Origin: Malachius bipustulatus
Lineage: Eukaryota > Arthropoda > Insecta > Coleoptera > Melyridae
Direction: 5' to 3'
Length of the DNA stretch: 64,000 bases
NCBI GenBank assembly: GCA_910589415.1
Contig: CAJUUM010000031.1
Span: forward strand, 1,550,001-1,614,000
Below are positions 10,933 to 22,200 of this stretch, in pieces. The notes beneath the pieces were generated by a model. That model made no database searches. It saw only the letters and a program-made list of their open reading frames with translations, and was not told where the DNA came from. The translations under genes were made by a program, and so were the position numbers. The stretch's first letter is position 1. Each line of letters opens with the position of its first letter.

Positions 10933-13900
10933 TTATCCTGAAACAAAGTAATGTTTCAATAAATTTGTATGGTAAATTTTTTTCTTATTTTTATTTAATT
11001 CAAGTTCAACTGTTTCGTTTGGAAATGTTCTTATTATTTTATAGGGTCCCTTAAAGTCAGGAGATAATTTTTTACAAGAACGTGGCTTGGTTTGATTGTC
11101 GTACATTAATACTAAATCATTAATTTTGAATTCTTGTTTTTTGATCTTCTTATCATAGAATTCCTTACTCTTTTGTTTTGACTGTAGAATATTTTCTCGT
11201 GCCAATTGAAACGATGAATTCAACCTAAATTTTAAAGATTTTATGTAATCATCGTAATTATAAGTGAATTCTGGTTCCCTAGTGATAGAGGAAGGTAGGT
11301 AGGCGGAGTGACCAAAAAGTAATTCATAAGGAGTATAATTGGTAGATTTATGTACGGAAGTGTTATAGCTAAACATCGCGAAATCTATGTATTCATCCCA
11401 GTCGGTCTGGTAGGAATTAATGTAATGTTTTAGGTAATCTTTTAAAGTTAGGTGGGATCTTTCTAGGCTACCATTTGATTGTGGATGATAAGGTGTGGAG
11501 GTCAAGTGCTTCGTTTTGAAGAGGTTTGTTAATTCTTTCATGAGATCTGACATAAAATCTGCACCTTGATCAGATAAAATCGATTTTGGAATACCGAAGT
11601 ATACGAATAGTTTGACTAAGCTCTTAGCTACAGTTAAGGCTTCATGATTTGGGATAGAAACTGCCAAACTATATTTTGACAAATCGTCTTGTGCAGTAAG
11701 TATAAATTTATTTCCAAGTTCAGTCAGGGGCAATGGACCTACAATGTCGATAGCTAGCCTGTCAAAAGGTTTTTCAGATGTAGTAGTTATTTGCATCGGT
11801 TGTTTAGTAGGTCTAAAATTTGTCTTATTAATTTGACAAGAATGACATGTCTTTACATGGGCTCTGATATCTGATTTCATCGAGGGCCAATAATACATTT
11901 TTCTTATTTTGGAATAAGTCCTATTGAATCCACTGTGACCAGCTAATTTACCATTATGATTTTCTTCAAGAATTTTCTTTATTTCTTCTCGCGTTTTCGG
12001 AATGATTTTTTCTGAACTAAATATTTTTATATCATTTTTTGGAAAAACGAATTTTAACATTTCAAATATCATAGGTTGCCTTGATTTATTGATTGATTTC
12101 GGGTTAACGAAAGTGAAGCTGTCTGATTTTACTTCCTTTTTCAGGTGATTTAAACACTTAAATAGATTTTTATATTCAATTTTATCGAAAAACATATTCG
12201 TTGGATGTAGAAGATAGAGAGTTTGATTATTCTTGTTTTTCAATTTACTGAGTTCATCTATAGATGGTTTGATTTCGGAAACATCAAAATTTTCTTTAAC
12301 GAATTCAGAATGAGCGTTGTTTTCATCTAAATCGCAAGACCATGGAATTACGATGTTACCTTTGATTTTATCGATGGGAGTGTTAATAAAATCATAATGA
12401 ATTATGTCTTGATTTTGATAATGATACTTTATGAAGGCATTATAATTCGAAGAGTCCGTGAAATTTAGATTTATTTGGCTATTTACATTATCAATCGGAA
12501 GTCTGGAAAGTCCGTCTGCGTTAGAATTAACTCTACCGGCTTTATATTTTAAATCGTACTGATATTCACTAAGTCTAAGTCTCCAACGTACTAACTTCGA
12601 TGAAGGATTTTGGCAATTGAACAACCATTGCAATGACTTATGATCGGAGTAAACCGTAAATTTTTGACCGAAAAGGTATGGTCTAAAATGTTCAACTGAA
12701 TTAATCACTGCTAAAAGCTCTTTTTCAGTGGTCGAGTAATTTTGTTCAGCTTTATTTAGCGTTCTTGAATAATATGCGATAGGTAAATCTTTCCCATCTA
12801 TTTCCTGAGCCAAAACACTTCCTATTCCAACATTAGAAGCATCACAGGTGAGAGAAAAAGGCTTATCGAAACTCGGATACTGTAGAATAGGAGTGGTGGT
12901 TAATTTTTCCTTTAAAGTTTGAAACGCTAATTCTTGATCTTGTGACCACTCAAAATGAGAGTCATTTTTCAAAAGCGAAGTTAGCGGTTTGGCGATAGTT
13001 GAATAGTTCGGAATAAATTTCCTATAGTATCCGGTCATTCCGAGAAAACTTTTTATCTCTTTTACGTTTTTTGGTTGTTGTAACCGGTTAATGCATTCGA
13101 CTTTCTTAGGATTAGGAGAAACACCTTTATCCGAAATTACATGACCTAAATATTCCACAGATTTTTTTAGAAACTCACATTTATCAGGTTGAAGTTTCAA
13201 ATTATGCTCTCTAAGTTTTGAGAAAATGTTTTTTAATTTTCTATTGTGGTCATTTAAATTCGAGCCGTAAATTACAACATCATCTACGTACACAAAACAC
13301 TGATTACTTGTGAGACCTGAAAGAACGGAGTTCATCATTCTTTGGAATATGGCAGGTGCGTTTTTTAACCCAAAAGGCATTCGCGTGAATTCGTAATGAC
13401 CTTGTGGTGTGCTGAAGGCAGTTTTAGGACCATCTTTCATATCCATAGGAATCTGATGAAATCCGCTACAAAGGTCAAGTGTAGAGAAATAAATGGCGTG
13501 ACCAAGTTGGTCTAGTATATCTTCGATATTGGGCAACGGGTAAGCGTCACCTATAGTTTTCTCATTTATTTTTCTAAAATCAACAACTATTCTCCACTTT
13601 TTTGTACCTGATGCGTCTTGTTTTTTCGGTACAACCCATAGAGGACTACACCATGGACTTGTAGAAGGTTTAATAATGCCCTGATCAAGCATTTGTTCAA
13701 TTTGTTTTTCAACTTCGTTTTTATGTACAGCAGGTAGTCTATAAGTTTTAGTTTGAGTTGGGATTTCATCTAGCGTAGGAATTGTTGCAGATGCTGCCTT
13801 AGTTTTCGTTAATTTATCAGTATTAAGATGAAATATGTCATTAAATTCGTGGCAAATTTTATAAATAGAATCGCGTTCTTCTTCGTTTAAATGTTCTAAC

Positions 13901-14685
13901 CGAAGACTTTTGTTAAGGGTTAGCATACGATTATCAAAATTATTTGTATCAATATCTGGAGCGAGTTTAAAAATTGAACTTGTTTGAGGTAGTTCGTGGA
14001 CTTGAAAGGAAGGTATTGGAATCGTTATTCTAGTATTAGATTTATTTATGACAGTTATGAGACTACTATTGTCATGAGAAATAGGAACAATTGCGTTCGG
14101 AAACATGAGTGACTCATGTGAGAAGTCGCTGGAAAAGATAATACCTTCTCTTAGTTTCTGTGGGTTAATTACCTTAATTGGCACAACGGTCTCTGTTCTA
14201 GGATTCAGGGAGATTGAATTAGCGATTTGCGATTGAAGAGTATTACGAAACAGTGGAATTGAAAAAGGAATACTCTGAATAGACATAGTAGATTTGGAAT
14301 AATCGATTTTGCATCCCTGAGAACGAAAAAAGTCATCTCCAATGAGTCCGTCGAAAGGTATATTGGATTCTGAATTTATGACCTGGAATTTTGTTGGAAA
14401 TTTGAAACCATGCAGGTCTAGATTTAGTGTAGTTTCACCTTGAGTGAGAATTGGAGCATTTGGAGATAATCCATTTAGAGTTATCTGAGTTCGATTAGTA
14501 ATGTCGAAATGATTTAGACTAGATGATTTTATTAATGATATTGAGGCTCCTGTGTCGACTAGGAATTTTAATATTTTATCTTCTTGATTGGAATTTGAAC
14601 ATTCGAAAATTACGTAGGTAAGATCATTCGTTTGAAGATAAATATTGGAGATTGAAATAGAAGGACTAGGACTAGAAGTTTTTAA
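10933..14685 (-). CDS. pol: Pol polyprotein of element A (PR-RT-RNase H-IN)
   Basis: Domains in order: protease with FLVDTGASIS around 14555 and a later GLIGDDFF; reverse transcriptase with FVYVDDVVIYG near 13290 and upstream DLCSGFHQI; RNase H with LTCDASNVGIG near 12840; integrase with an HHCC finger (HSGFNRTY, CHSCQINK) and core residues in AIDIVGPLP, LSDQGADF and NGSLERSHL. The first in-frame ATG (14286) lies after the protease, while the frame is open upstream through gag's stop in the -1 register, so translation by -1 frameshifting from gag is likely; the start given is the codon level with the gag stop. The frame is intact and of normal errantiviral length. Confidence 0.92.
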   Translation of the reverse strand, partial: LKTSSPSPSISISNIYLQTNDLTYVIFECSNSNQEDKILKFLVDTGASISLIKSSSLNHFDITNRTQITLNGLSPNAPILTQGETTLNLDLHGFKFPTKFQVINSESNIPFDGLIGDDFFRSQGCKIDYSKSTMSIQSIPFSIPLFRNTLQSQIANSISLNPRTETVVPIKVINPQKLREGIIFSSDFSHESLMFPNAIVPISHDNSSLITVINKSNTRITIPIPSFQVHELPQTSSIFKLAPDIDTNNFDNRMLTLNKSLRLEHLNEEERDSIYKICHEFNDIFHLNTDKLTKTKAASATIPTLDEIPTQTKTYRLPAVHKNEVEKQIEQMLDQGIIKPSTSPWCSPLWVVPKKQDASGTKKWRIVVDFRKINEKTIGDAYPLPNIEDILDQLGHAIYFSTLDLCSGFHQIPMDMKDGPKTAFSTPQGHYEFTRMPFGLKNAPAIFQRMMNSVLSGLTSNQCFVYVDDVVIYGSNLNDHNRKLKNIFSKLREHNLKLQPDKCEFLKKSVEYLGHVISDKGVSPNPKKVECINRLQQPKNVKEIKSFLGMTGYYRKFIPNYSTIAKPLTSLLKNDSHFEWSQDQELAFQTLKEKLTTTPILQYPSFDKPFSLTCDASNVGIGSVLAQEIDGKDLPIAYYSRTLNKAEQNYSTTEKELLAVINSVEHFRPYLFGQKFTVYSDHKSLQWLFNCQNPSSKLVRWRLRLSEYQYDLKYKAGRVNSNADGLSRLPIDNVNSQINLNFTDSSNYNAFIKYHYQNQDIIHYDFINTPIDKIKGNIVIPWSCDLDENNAHSEFVKENFDVSEIKPSIDELSKLKNKNNQTLYLLHPTNMFFDKIEYKNLFKCLNHLKKEVKSDSFTFVNPKSINKSRQPMIFEMLKFVFPKNDIKIFSSEKIIPKTREEIKKILEENHNGKLAGHSGFNRTYSKIRKMYYWPSMKSDIRAHVKTCHSCQINKTNFRPTKQPMQITTTSEKPFDRLAIDIVGPLPLTELGNKFILTAQDDLSKYSLAVSIPNHEALTVAKSLVKLFVYFGIPKSILSDQGADFMSDLMKELTNLFKTKHLTSTPYHPQSNGSLERSHLTLKDYLKHYINSYQTDWDEYIDFAMFSYNTSVHKSTNYTPYELLFGHSAYLPSSITREPEFTYNYDDYIKSLKFRLNSSFQLARENILQSKQKSKEFYDKKIKKQEFKINDLVLMYDNQTKPRSCKKLSPDFKGPYKIIRTFPNETVELELNKNKKKIYHTNLLKHYFVSG

Positions 14686-15758
14686 AGAGTCAATTGTGCA
14701 AATTCTTGAGTTGCTTGATTCGTGAAATCGGGAGGTTCCCGGGTTGTCTCGGCCATTTGAAAATTTGCATTTTGAAAATTTACCTGTCTATTTGAATTAG
14801 TGTCTGACCGTGAATTAGATGAGTTTGAACCCGTTCGTTGAGTTTGTGAGTAATGATTATTAGTAGGATGAGAACCGTGCCTAGAATTATTATACTGTCT
14901 TTTTCGACATTCATCGATGGTATGACCAAGTTTTTTACAATATCTGCATTGTTTATTATCATGAGAGTTGCTAGTATTACCGTTAGTGTACGATTTCCTG
15001 TCAGAAGGTTGATTAAAATTAACAAAATGATTTTTGCCTGAATTATTATGATTAGGATTCTTATAATGATTTTGTTTTTGATGATGGTAATTATTGCTTT
15101 TAAAATTACGATGCGTTACCTTTTCTTCGGCCACCGCGGCTGAAAAAGCTTCGTTAATTGTCTTGAAATCTCTGTACCTCAGCATTTGCGAAATTTGCGG
15201 AAGTGAATGATAAACAAATCTATTGAGCGTCATGTCATTGATCATTACTAGTCTACCTTTTAATAACGTTTCGTCAGTTTCGGTTGCGTGAATCGTAGCT
15301 AAAACACGTGAAGAGATATCCTCTAACCTCTGATAATATTGTGACACCGTTTCATGATGTCCTTGCCTGACATTATTTAAATCTTCTAACAATTGATCAA
15401 ATGATTTTTTGTCTTGATATAAATTTATTAGAAGTTCGGATATTTCTTCCCATGTAGTTAAGTCGCAATGAATATCGATTTGTTCCCGAGCTTTTCCTGT
15501 TATTCTACTTTTAACGAATAGTAATAGTGGCAATATTTGATCTTGTTGAGCGAGTTCGAATACTGAGTCAACCTGTTTTATAAAGCTCCTAAGTTTAAAT
15601 CTGTCACCATCGAATTTTTCAGGAATTAACTTAATGAGAAAATCTAATGATAATCTTTCTCGAGTAATATTTTCAGTAGTATCATTATTAGAGTGAATGG
15701 TTGAAGCCGTTTGACCATTCGTAGTAGAGGAACTAGTAGGATTATTTGGTGGAGTCAT
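14682..15758 (-). CDS. gag: Gag of errantivirus-like element A
   Basis: 358 codons from ATG. A Gag capsid region covers roughly residues 40-225 (TTWEEISELLINLYQDKKSF, then HHETVSQYYQRLEDI). An Asn/Ser/His-rich linker follows, then one CCHC zinc knuckle (CRYCKKLGHTIDEC) near residue 275. Errantiviral Gags often lack a knuckle, so its presence is notable. It overlaps pol in the -1 register and should form the particle that packages the element's RNA. Confidence 0.85.
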   Translation of the reverse strand: MTPPNNPTSSSTTNGQTASTIHSNNDTTENITRERLSLDFLIKLIPEKFDGDRFKLRSFIKQVDSVFELAQQDQILPLLLFVKSRITGKAREQIDIHCDLTTWEEISELLINLYQDKKSFDQLLEDLNNVRQGHHETVSQYYQRLEDISSRVLATIHATETDETLLKGRLVMINDMTLNRFVYHSLPQISQMLRYRDFKTINEAFSAAVAEEKVTHRNFKSNNYHHQKQNHYKNPNHNNSGKNHFVNFNQPSDRKSYTNGNTSNSHDNKQCRYCKKLGHTIDECRKRQYNNSRHGSHPTNNHYSQTQRTGSNSSNSRSDTNSNRQVNFQNANFQMAETTREPPDFTNQATQEFAQLTL

Positions 15759-16043
15759 AATAACGTGGGTATAATAAATGCAGAATGGAAAAATATAAAG
15801 AATAGTTTGATATGGAAAGGCACAAAAATAATTTATAATATGAGTTACAGATTAGGGCAGTGGTATGGGTTTAGGATATTTATGCACACAATTTAGCAAA
15901 ATGTAAGAGAATCAGAGTATCAGAATAATTAGTAAAGGACTTACGTTTGGTTTTCTTCGCTTCTCAGCTGGGCTGATACCAACGCTTCTTTTTAAGTTTC
16001 CAAATAACTTAAATTGTAGACGGAAGTCGCAGGTGGAAGAGAG

Positions 16044-16061
16044 ATCCTGTTCGCAGCGCCA
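16044..16061 (-). other. Primer binding site of element A
   Basis: The minus strand reads TGGCGCTGCGAACAGGATC six bases inside the 5' LTR. It begins with the TGG expected against a tRNA CCA end. I could not assign the tRNA with certainty. Confidence 0.65.
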
Positions 16062-16067
16062 ATTTTG

Positions 16068-16599
16068 TGTTGGATTCCCAAGTTGGATGAATAAAATTAA
16101 CGGATAAATTCCACTATTTTATTAGAAAAACACCAACTTTACACATTAATTAAATCTGTAAGTCTTACTTTATTCTAACCGTAAACGTAACAAGAAGTAG
16201 AATTGTGACTGTCTATTGCTGTAACTGCCTAGATTCTTCTCCTCCTGGACTCATATAACATTTCTTATCATTCGAGAACTAATTACTTATTAATTTCTTA
16301 TTTCAAGGGTCACTCGATGTTAAAGTCCAGAAAGGACGGAAAAATAGGATGACATCTTAATTGATAGTAAACATACACTTTGGATGATGTAAACAACTTT
16401 GTAACAGTAAACATAAGAATTATTCTAAACAAGGTGATTAACTAATTATGTTATTATATGACTAATGTATTACTTATATTGATTAGTACCTTATTATTAA
16501 AAATACATAATTATTTATATTAATATTATATACGTGACTAATCATAAAAGTTCTAAGTATAATACATAAAATATTCACGAGAGTTCTAGGTATACAACA
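16068..16599 (-). repeat. 5' LTR of errantivirus-like element A
   Basis: Direct repeat of 8321-8852, ending TATACAACA and followed by the target copy ATCT. Confidence 0.92.
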
Positions 16600-19066
16600 A
16601 TCTTTATTTGAGGGGTTTAAATCATTCCTCGAAGAAAAACTCACGTACGGGGAAATAAAAGATCAACTTTCGACCAATGACAGGTCTGCGTGGGAATTGC
16701 CCGTTTTCTTTGAGCATCTATGCCCGCAATAAAATAGTCCCTTTTATGTTTGTAGAATATTGGGACAGTTGTTTAGCGTCCAACAAAAAGATAATTATCA
16801 ATTCAAGGAATAATTTGAACATCTGTAAACTTTACAATTATATTGCTCTGCTTACAAACAAAAACTAGAAACCCACAAGAATATTTTTAGTCTTTCATAA
16901 ATTCAGTCTTTTTCGTAAACGCTTCGTGAACGCATCTCCTCTGCTTGCTTATTAAAATAAATAAATAATCCTTTTTGAAATAAAATAAATAATAACATTT
17001 TGTATTCCTGCTTTTATAAGTTATTTTCTCATAGAGTGGATATAAAACACACATAAAACACAACTTTTTGTGACTATTATTTTGCGATTTTCTCATTTTT
17101 TTCCATCTTTTTTTTGCTAACAAAGGTAGAATGTCTCGAGCAGTGGAGTTATATTTTAGTAAATCTTATTAGGTTTACTATTATGCTTTTTAGTGTTATT
17201 TTTTGTTTAGTTACGTACGTGCGAGAGTTCAGTGTTGTAGTTATGTGTGATGGTATAGGTACCTATATCGACGAATAACTTTGACAAATACAAAGTCAAT
17301 TTTCATCCTATAATAAGGTAAGATTGCCATTTTTTGGTATACCCATTATTTTATTACGAATGACTTAAAAAAAATTATGTAATTACATAAATTTAAAAAT
17401 AATAATACTAAACAAAAAAAAATTCAACAACAATGCATTAATGGTCAATAATAGCTATATTTATTTTGTATAAGAGTGGTGGCTGACACTGAAGTAATTT
17501 TTCTTCAGAGGAAAGGGGAAAAGCAAAAAATAACGCTGTGTTAATAATACTGGGTTTCCGAAAATGTGCGCAAAAAAAATCAGAGAGGTGAGTGTACGTA
17601 GGTACAAAATAAATTATTGTCCCAGATTGCTGTTACATTTTTCCCAAGAATTACTTTTATTTAGCAAGGTTATAATATTTTTTGATATATGTAATGTTGC
17701 ATTTTTGTGACAAATTTTACATAAATCTATTGAAGTCAAACGGCTGCCATTAACCTTCAAGTAATGAATCATATTTTCTGTTCAAGAATTTTTAAAAATT
17801 TTAATAGATATTTAAAATTAATTCTTAAAAATTGTACATAAAGTACCTATAATATTTTTTGCAAAATAAATCGAAACAGTCAAAAAATTAAAAGCACCTA
17901 GTAGGTATGTACTGATGATGTTTTGTTAAAGATATAATATAAATCACGATAATAAGCTCCTGCTTAAAAAAATATATTTTTACGATAATTGAAATTTTTC
18001 GTCTAACGCGTTTATTTTCCAATAAAATTTTAATTAAATAATTTTTTTTATATTTTTAAAATTGTTTTATCTCCTCCTATGTTTCTTCAATAAACCCAAA
18101 ATCGAACGTCATGTATAAAATAATGTTTTATCATAATTAAAAAAGAGAATAACTTTTTTCAAGATCTGGCCTCGTTTGGGAAATTTTCCAAAAATGTGAA
18201 ACTATAAGGGAAATGTGTTTTTTCAGTAACTGGACAAAAGCATAAAAGAGAAAATAACTTTTTTCAAGATCAGGCCTCGTTTAGGAAATATCTACGAAAA
18301 TGTAAAACTATGACCGCAATAAAAATGTGTTTTATTCAGTAACCGAACAGCAATTTTGTAAATTTTTCATATACGAGGCCTGATTTTGGAAAAAGTTCTA
18401 CTTTTTTTATATTTAAAAATTCAATTTTATACATGACGTTTAATGTTGGCTGTCCAGTTACCAAACACCCTCTATAGACTATACCTACGTTTTCTCTCCA
18501 GGTGTGAAATTAATTTTAATAATGGAAAGTTAATTAATTAATCACGATGTATCATTTTCACACATGCTATGATAATAGGTGCAAGAATATACCAAAACAA
18601 CATTTTTACATATTTATTATTATTTACTTTTCTAATCTTACATTGTCATGTACAGGTATTATTACATTTTCTACAAATACTGTCACATTTTCTATACTCA
18701 CTATTTTTTTGCAATAATAATGATAGGTAGTTACAATTTTTTAAATTACTTGCGAAATTGGCTATTTATTAAATGTAGACTGCATGGAAACCGAACAAAA
18801 AATATTATTTTGGAAAAAAAAATAATTGATGGTTATTAACTATTACACACACAACCTTAGATTATAATAATAAATGTTATTTTACTACTAGTACTAGTCC
18901 AAACCAAACCTACCAGGTTTTGTGATATCTATGTTCTCACATTATCATGAATTGGATCAAAACCTTATTAAAAAATATATAAAGAAATTGAATCTAAAAA
19001 TTCAATTAAAAGAAATCAGAAAAATTAAATTTTATAGTTACTTATTCTTATGCTACTACTTATTTA
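16600..19066. other. AT-rich intergenic region with a foldback remnant
   Basis: No supported gene. Around 18100-18480 the sequences AACGTCATGTATAAAAT and its inverse flank short inverted segments mentioning GGCCTCGTTTGGGAAAT and ACGAGGCCTGATTTTGG. The right end reads CCAAACACCCTCTATA, like a foldback terminus, but I find no matching left end, so this looks like a decayed element. Confidence 0.45.
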
Positions 19067-19269
19067 TTATTTCATTCGATATGTATTAAAAATGAAAGTC
19101 TTAATTCTAACCCAACCAACGCCTTCAAATGATTTTTTATATAAAGTCTTAAATTCTTCACATTCATTTTTTTTGAGGGCTTTGCTTTTATCTATATGTT
19201 TTTTAAAATACTTCAGCATAATTTTTTTCTGTTCTCCACTCCACTTTTGTCTACCTTTTGTTTCCATAC
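19067..19269 (-). CDS. Exon 10, C-terminal domain of the recombinase-fold gene
   Basis: The acceptor TTCACAG precedes two bases that complete a Cys codon, then METKGRQKWSGEQKKIMLKY and on to NTYRMK and a stop. The Trp/Lys-rich helical domain with NECEEF resembles the C-terminal domain that ends other members of this family. Confidence 0.8.
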
Positions 19270-22200
19270 CTGTGAAATAAAATGCAAATGAAATAATTAA
19301 CAGGTGTAACGTTTTTCTGAACGACACAACCACAGAACACAACCCTATAAATGGTTTGGTGAAGACATTTCACCACCACCAACATAGGAGTGTGCCGAAC
19401 AGATAGAAATCTAATCTACAGAAGTAAATTTACTTTGTCGAAAACAAAGTGTTATATTGTTTGTTAATGTCATTGTCTGTAAAAAATTCTCGGAAGCCGA
19501 AAATCTTACATATAAAAAAATATATTTTTGTTTCAAATATTAAAGAAAATTCTAAAACCATAAGGCAACTAATAATATGACTTAATATTTAAGTCGTTCG
19601 GAGAAAGTGTTATTTAAAAAAAAGTAAATTTTGAAAAAAAAAAGTGAATGGATTTGGTTTCCTTGATTTTTCATACTGAATGACATGAAAAAGCAATGTG
19701 TCATGAGAAAAACATTACTGTTAAACCTCTGAAATTTAGCGGGCTTTGAAAATTTTCGAAATGTCAAATCAATATCCTTTGATGAACTATACGTTACCCT
19801 ATAAAAAACTAAATAATTTATCATTAATAAAAAAGGAAAGGATATGACGAAAATAAGAAATCTTGATTTTTTACTTTTTTTTCAGCAGATTGCAGCAATG
19901 ACTGCAGGTATTCTAAATTTTGTTCCGTATTCTTAAGAAGAATAAATTTGTGTAGTTTTTGTCTAATTTATTAGACCCTGTGGCTCTTCTACTTCTCGAC
20001 ATCCCAGTAATGAGGTGAGAGAAATAAAAAAGATATGTACAATTTACTATAAGATGTTGACTACTTAAAACACTAAGAACAGGTGACCACATTATTGAAA
20101 AAAATGCACCAAAAAAGAACTATACTCACATTTTTCGGAAGACTCTTTTTGTTCAGATGAAACTGCTGATTGCAGATGAAATTTAGCAGTACTTTCAATA
20201 TTTCTGTGTTCAGAGTGATCATTTCCATTACAATCTTCAAAGTCAATGATATCTTTTGATACATCTAAAAATTACCAAATCAGTTCTAATATCATGATAA
20301 ATTTTTAATACACTTAAATGATATGTATTGTTTTTATTTGTTTATCATGCGAGTTTTATTTTTATAGAGGAATATAACTATTCACCGTTTTTTGAAGAAT
20401 TTATGGCGAGGCGTTTTCCAGATGCCGGTGAATTATTTTTCATAGCCGCTCTACTACTAGTAGTAGGAATATCGTTATCATATTCATCGGTATCTTTTTC
20501 TTCCATATCTAAAAAGTGGGCTTGGATTAAAGAAGGGTATAGTAAAAAATTACGTCTATGCGAAGTACATTTCTTCTACAAGAGTAAAATTTCCTTCATA
20601 GAGGAAATTCAAAAAATTACTATATCTAAATAAATAAATATGCACTTGTACCTTCTTCTTTCTCATCATCCGGTCCGTCATCAGAATTTATGTCATCGAA
20701 ACTTTCCATATCCACGTCTATTTCTTCGAGATTTTTGTTCTTGTACTGGGCGACATTTCCCTTTTCCATTAACTGAAGAATCTTAGAAACTTTTGCTACT
20801 TGATATATGTCTTGTGGCAATCTACAAACATAGTTTTTCGATGCAAGATTGCAAAATTTCACATTCAGCATCAATTATTTTTGCGAAACATCAATAAGTA
20901 TTCAAGTTTACGATGATTTAATTTCACATCATTTGTTATTTGTGATTCAGTGAATGACCTAATTCAATAATAGGGGTATTCATGAGTTGCTTTTTACATA
21001 GGCTCGTTCCCCTTTTCGCCATCTTAATTCTGCCGTGACTAATAGAAATATCCATCGGACATTTCAAAAATTTTCAAAGCCACATTAGATCCCAGAGTAT
21101 TCATAGTCAACTTTTGTTTTTCTTATCGCCGCCATATTGGATTTTAATGTCATTCTGTATTAAAAAAATTAAGAAAACCAAAAATTTATCACATTAGAAA
21201 AAAAAGTTTTTGCAAAATTTTATTAAGTATTATTTTTTCGAAAAAAAAACCTTTATTCACCCAAATGTCATAAATAACCATAAGTCAAGCAATGTCACGT
21301 CATTTTGCGACGTCACCCGATGTCGTTCAGTGATAAAATTATATTTTTGTTTTCGTAAAAAGAAGAAGAAAATTAAAAAAAAAATTGTTAGTGCCTTCTT
21401 TTTTTAACGATTCTTGGTTTCTTTATTTTGTTTAATACAGAATGACATGAAAATCCAACATGGAGGCCATAAGAAAAACTTTTGTTTTTTGAGTTGACTA
21501 TGAATACTCTGGGATCTAGTTCGCTTTGAAAATTTTTCAAATATCAGGTAGATAGCTCTTAACGTCCTATGTAAACCTACAATAAATAATAATAGAAAAG
21601 ATATGGCAAAAATAAGAATTTTTTTTTCAATTTTTTCAGGATTTTTAAGGATATTTTAGGAACGGTCCCAGATATGTCTCGACGGATTCGAGATGGCCAC
21701 AAAATAGAGAAGCTTTTAACTAATTTAACGGACCCTGTATCTCTTAGCGTTTAGGAGATACCAATGGTGAGCTCTGAAATAAGGACACCTGTATGTTTAT
21801 ATTATCAATATTATCTCTATGTAAAACTGTAAAACCGTAAAAACTAAAAAAATCTATAAATCTATAAAAAACCATTCTTACTGGATTTTCTCAAGAAATC
21901 CAGACATTAAATAGCCATTAAATAGGGTGTCCTATTTAAAAAAAAAAGTTACATCGATAGAACTTGAAGTAAATTCAAAAATTGACCTGTTTTTTTTCTC
22001 AAAAAACAAGTTCTTGCCCTTTTATTAATTTATCTGTTACTTTTGGAAAGCACCGTGTAATAAATATGTTTTGTGTCCTACACAGTCTTCAATTTTTTGT
22101 GTAAAACTACGAACTCTAATAAAAGTCTACGAAATCCAGTGATCCACATACCAGTTATATGGTTATAATTTATTGACAAAGTGGTAAAAGTACAAAACTA

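Larger units (their letters stand above)
8321..16599 (-). mobile_element. Errantivirus-like Ty3/gypsy element A (gag, pol, broken env)
   Basis: 532-bp LTRs at 8321-8852 and 16068-16599 (offset 7747) begin TGTTG and end CAACA. ATCT precedes the left LTR (8317-8320) and follows the right one (16600-16603): a 4-bp target duplication. On the minus strand the order is LTR, primer site, gag, pol, env, polypurine tract, LTR, the insect errantivirus layout. gag and pol are open; env carries one frameshift. I noticed a single LTR difference (A at about 8589, G at about 16336), so the insertion is young. Confidence 0.93.
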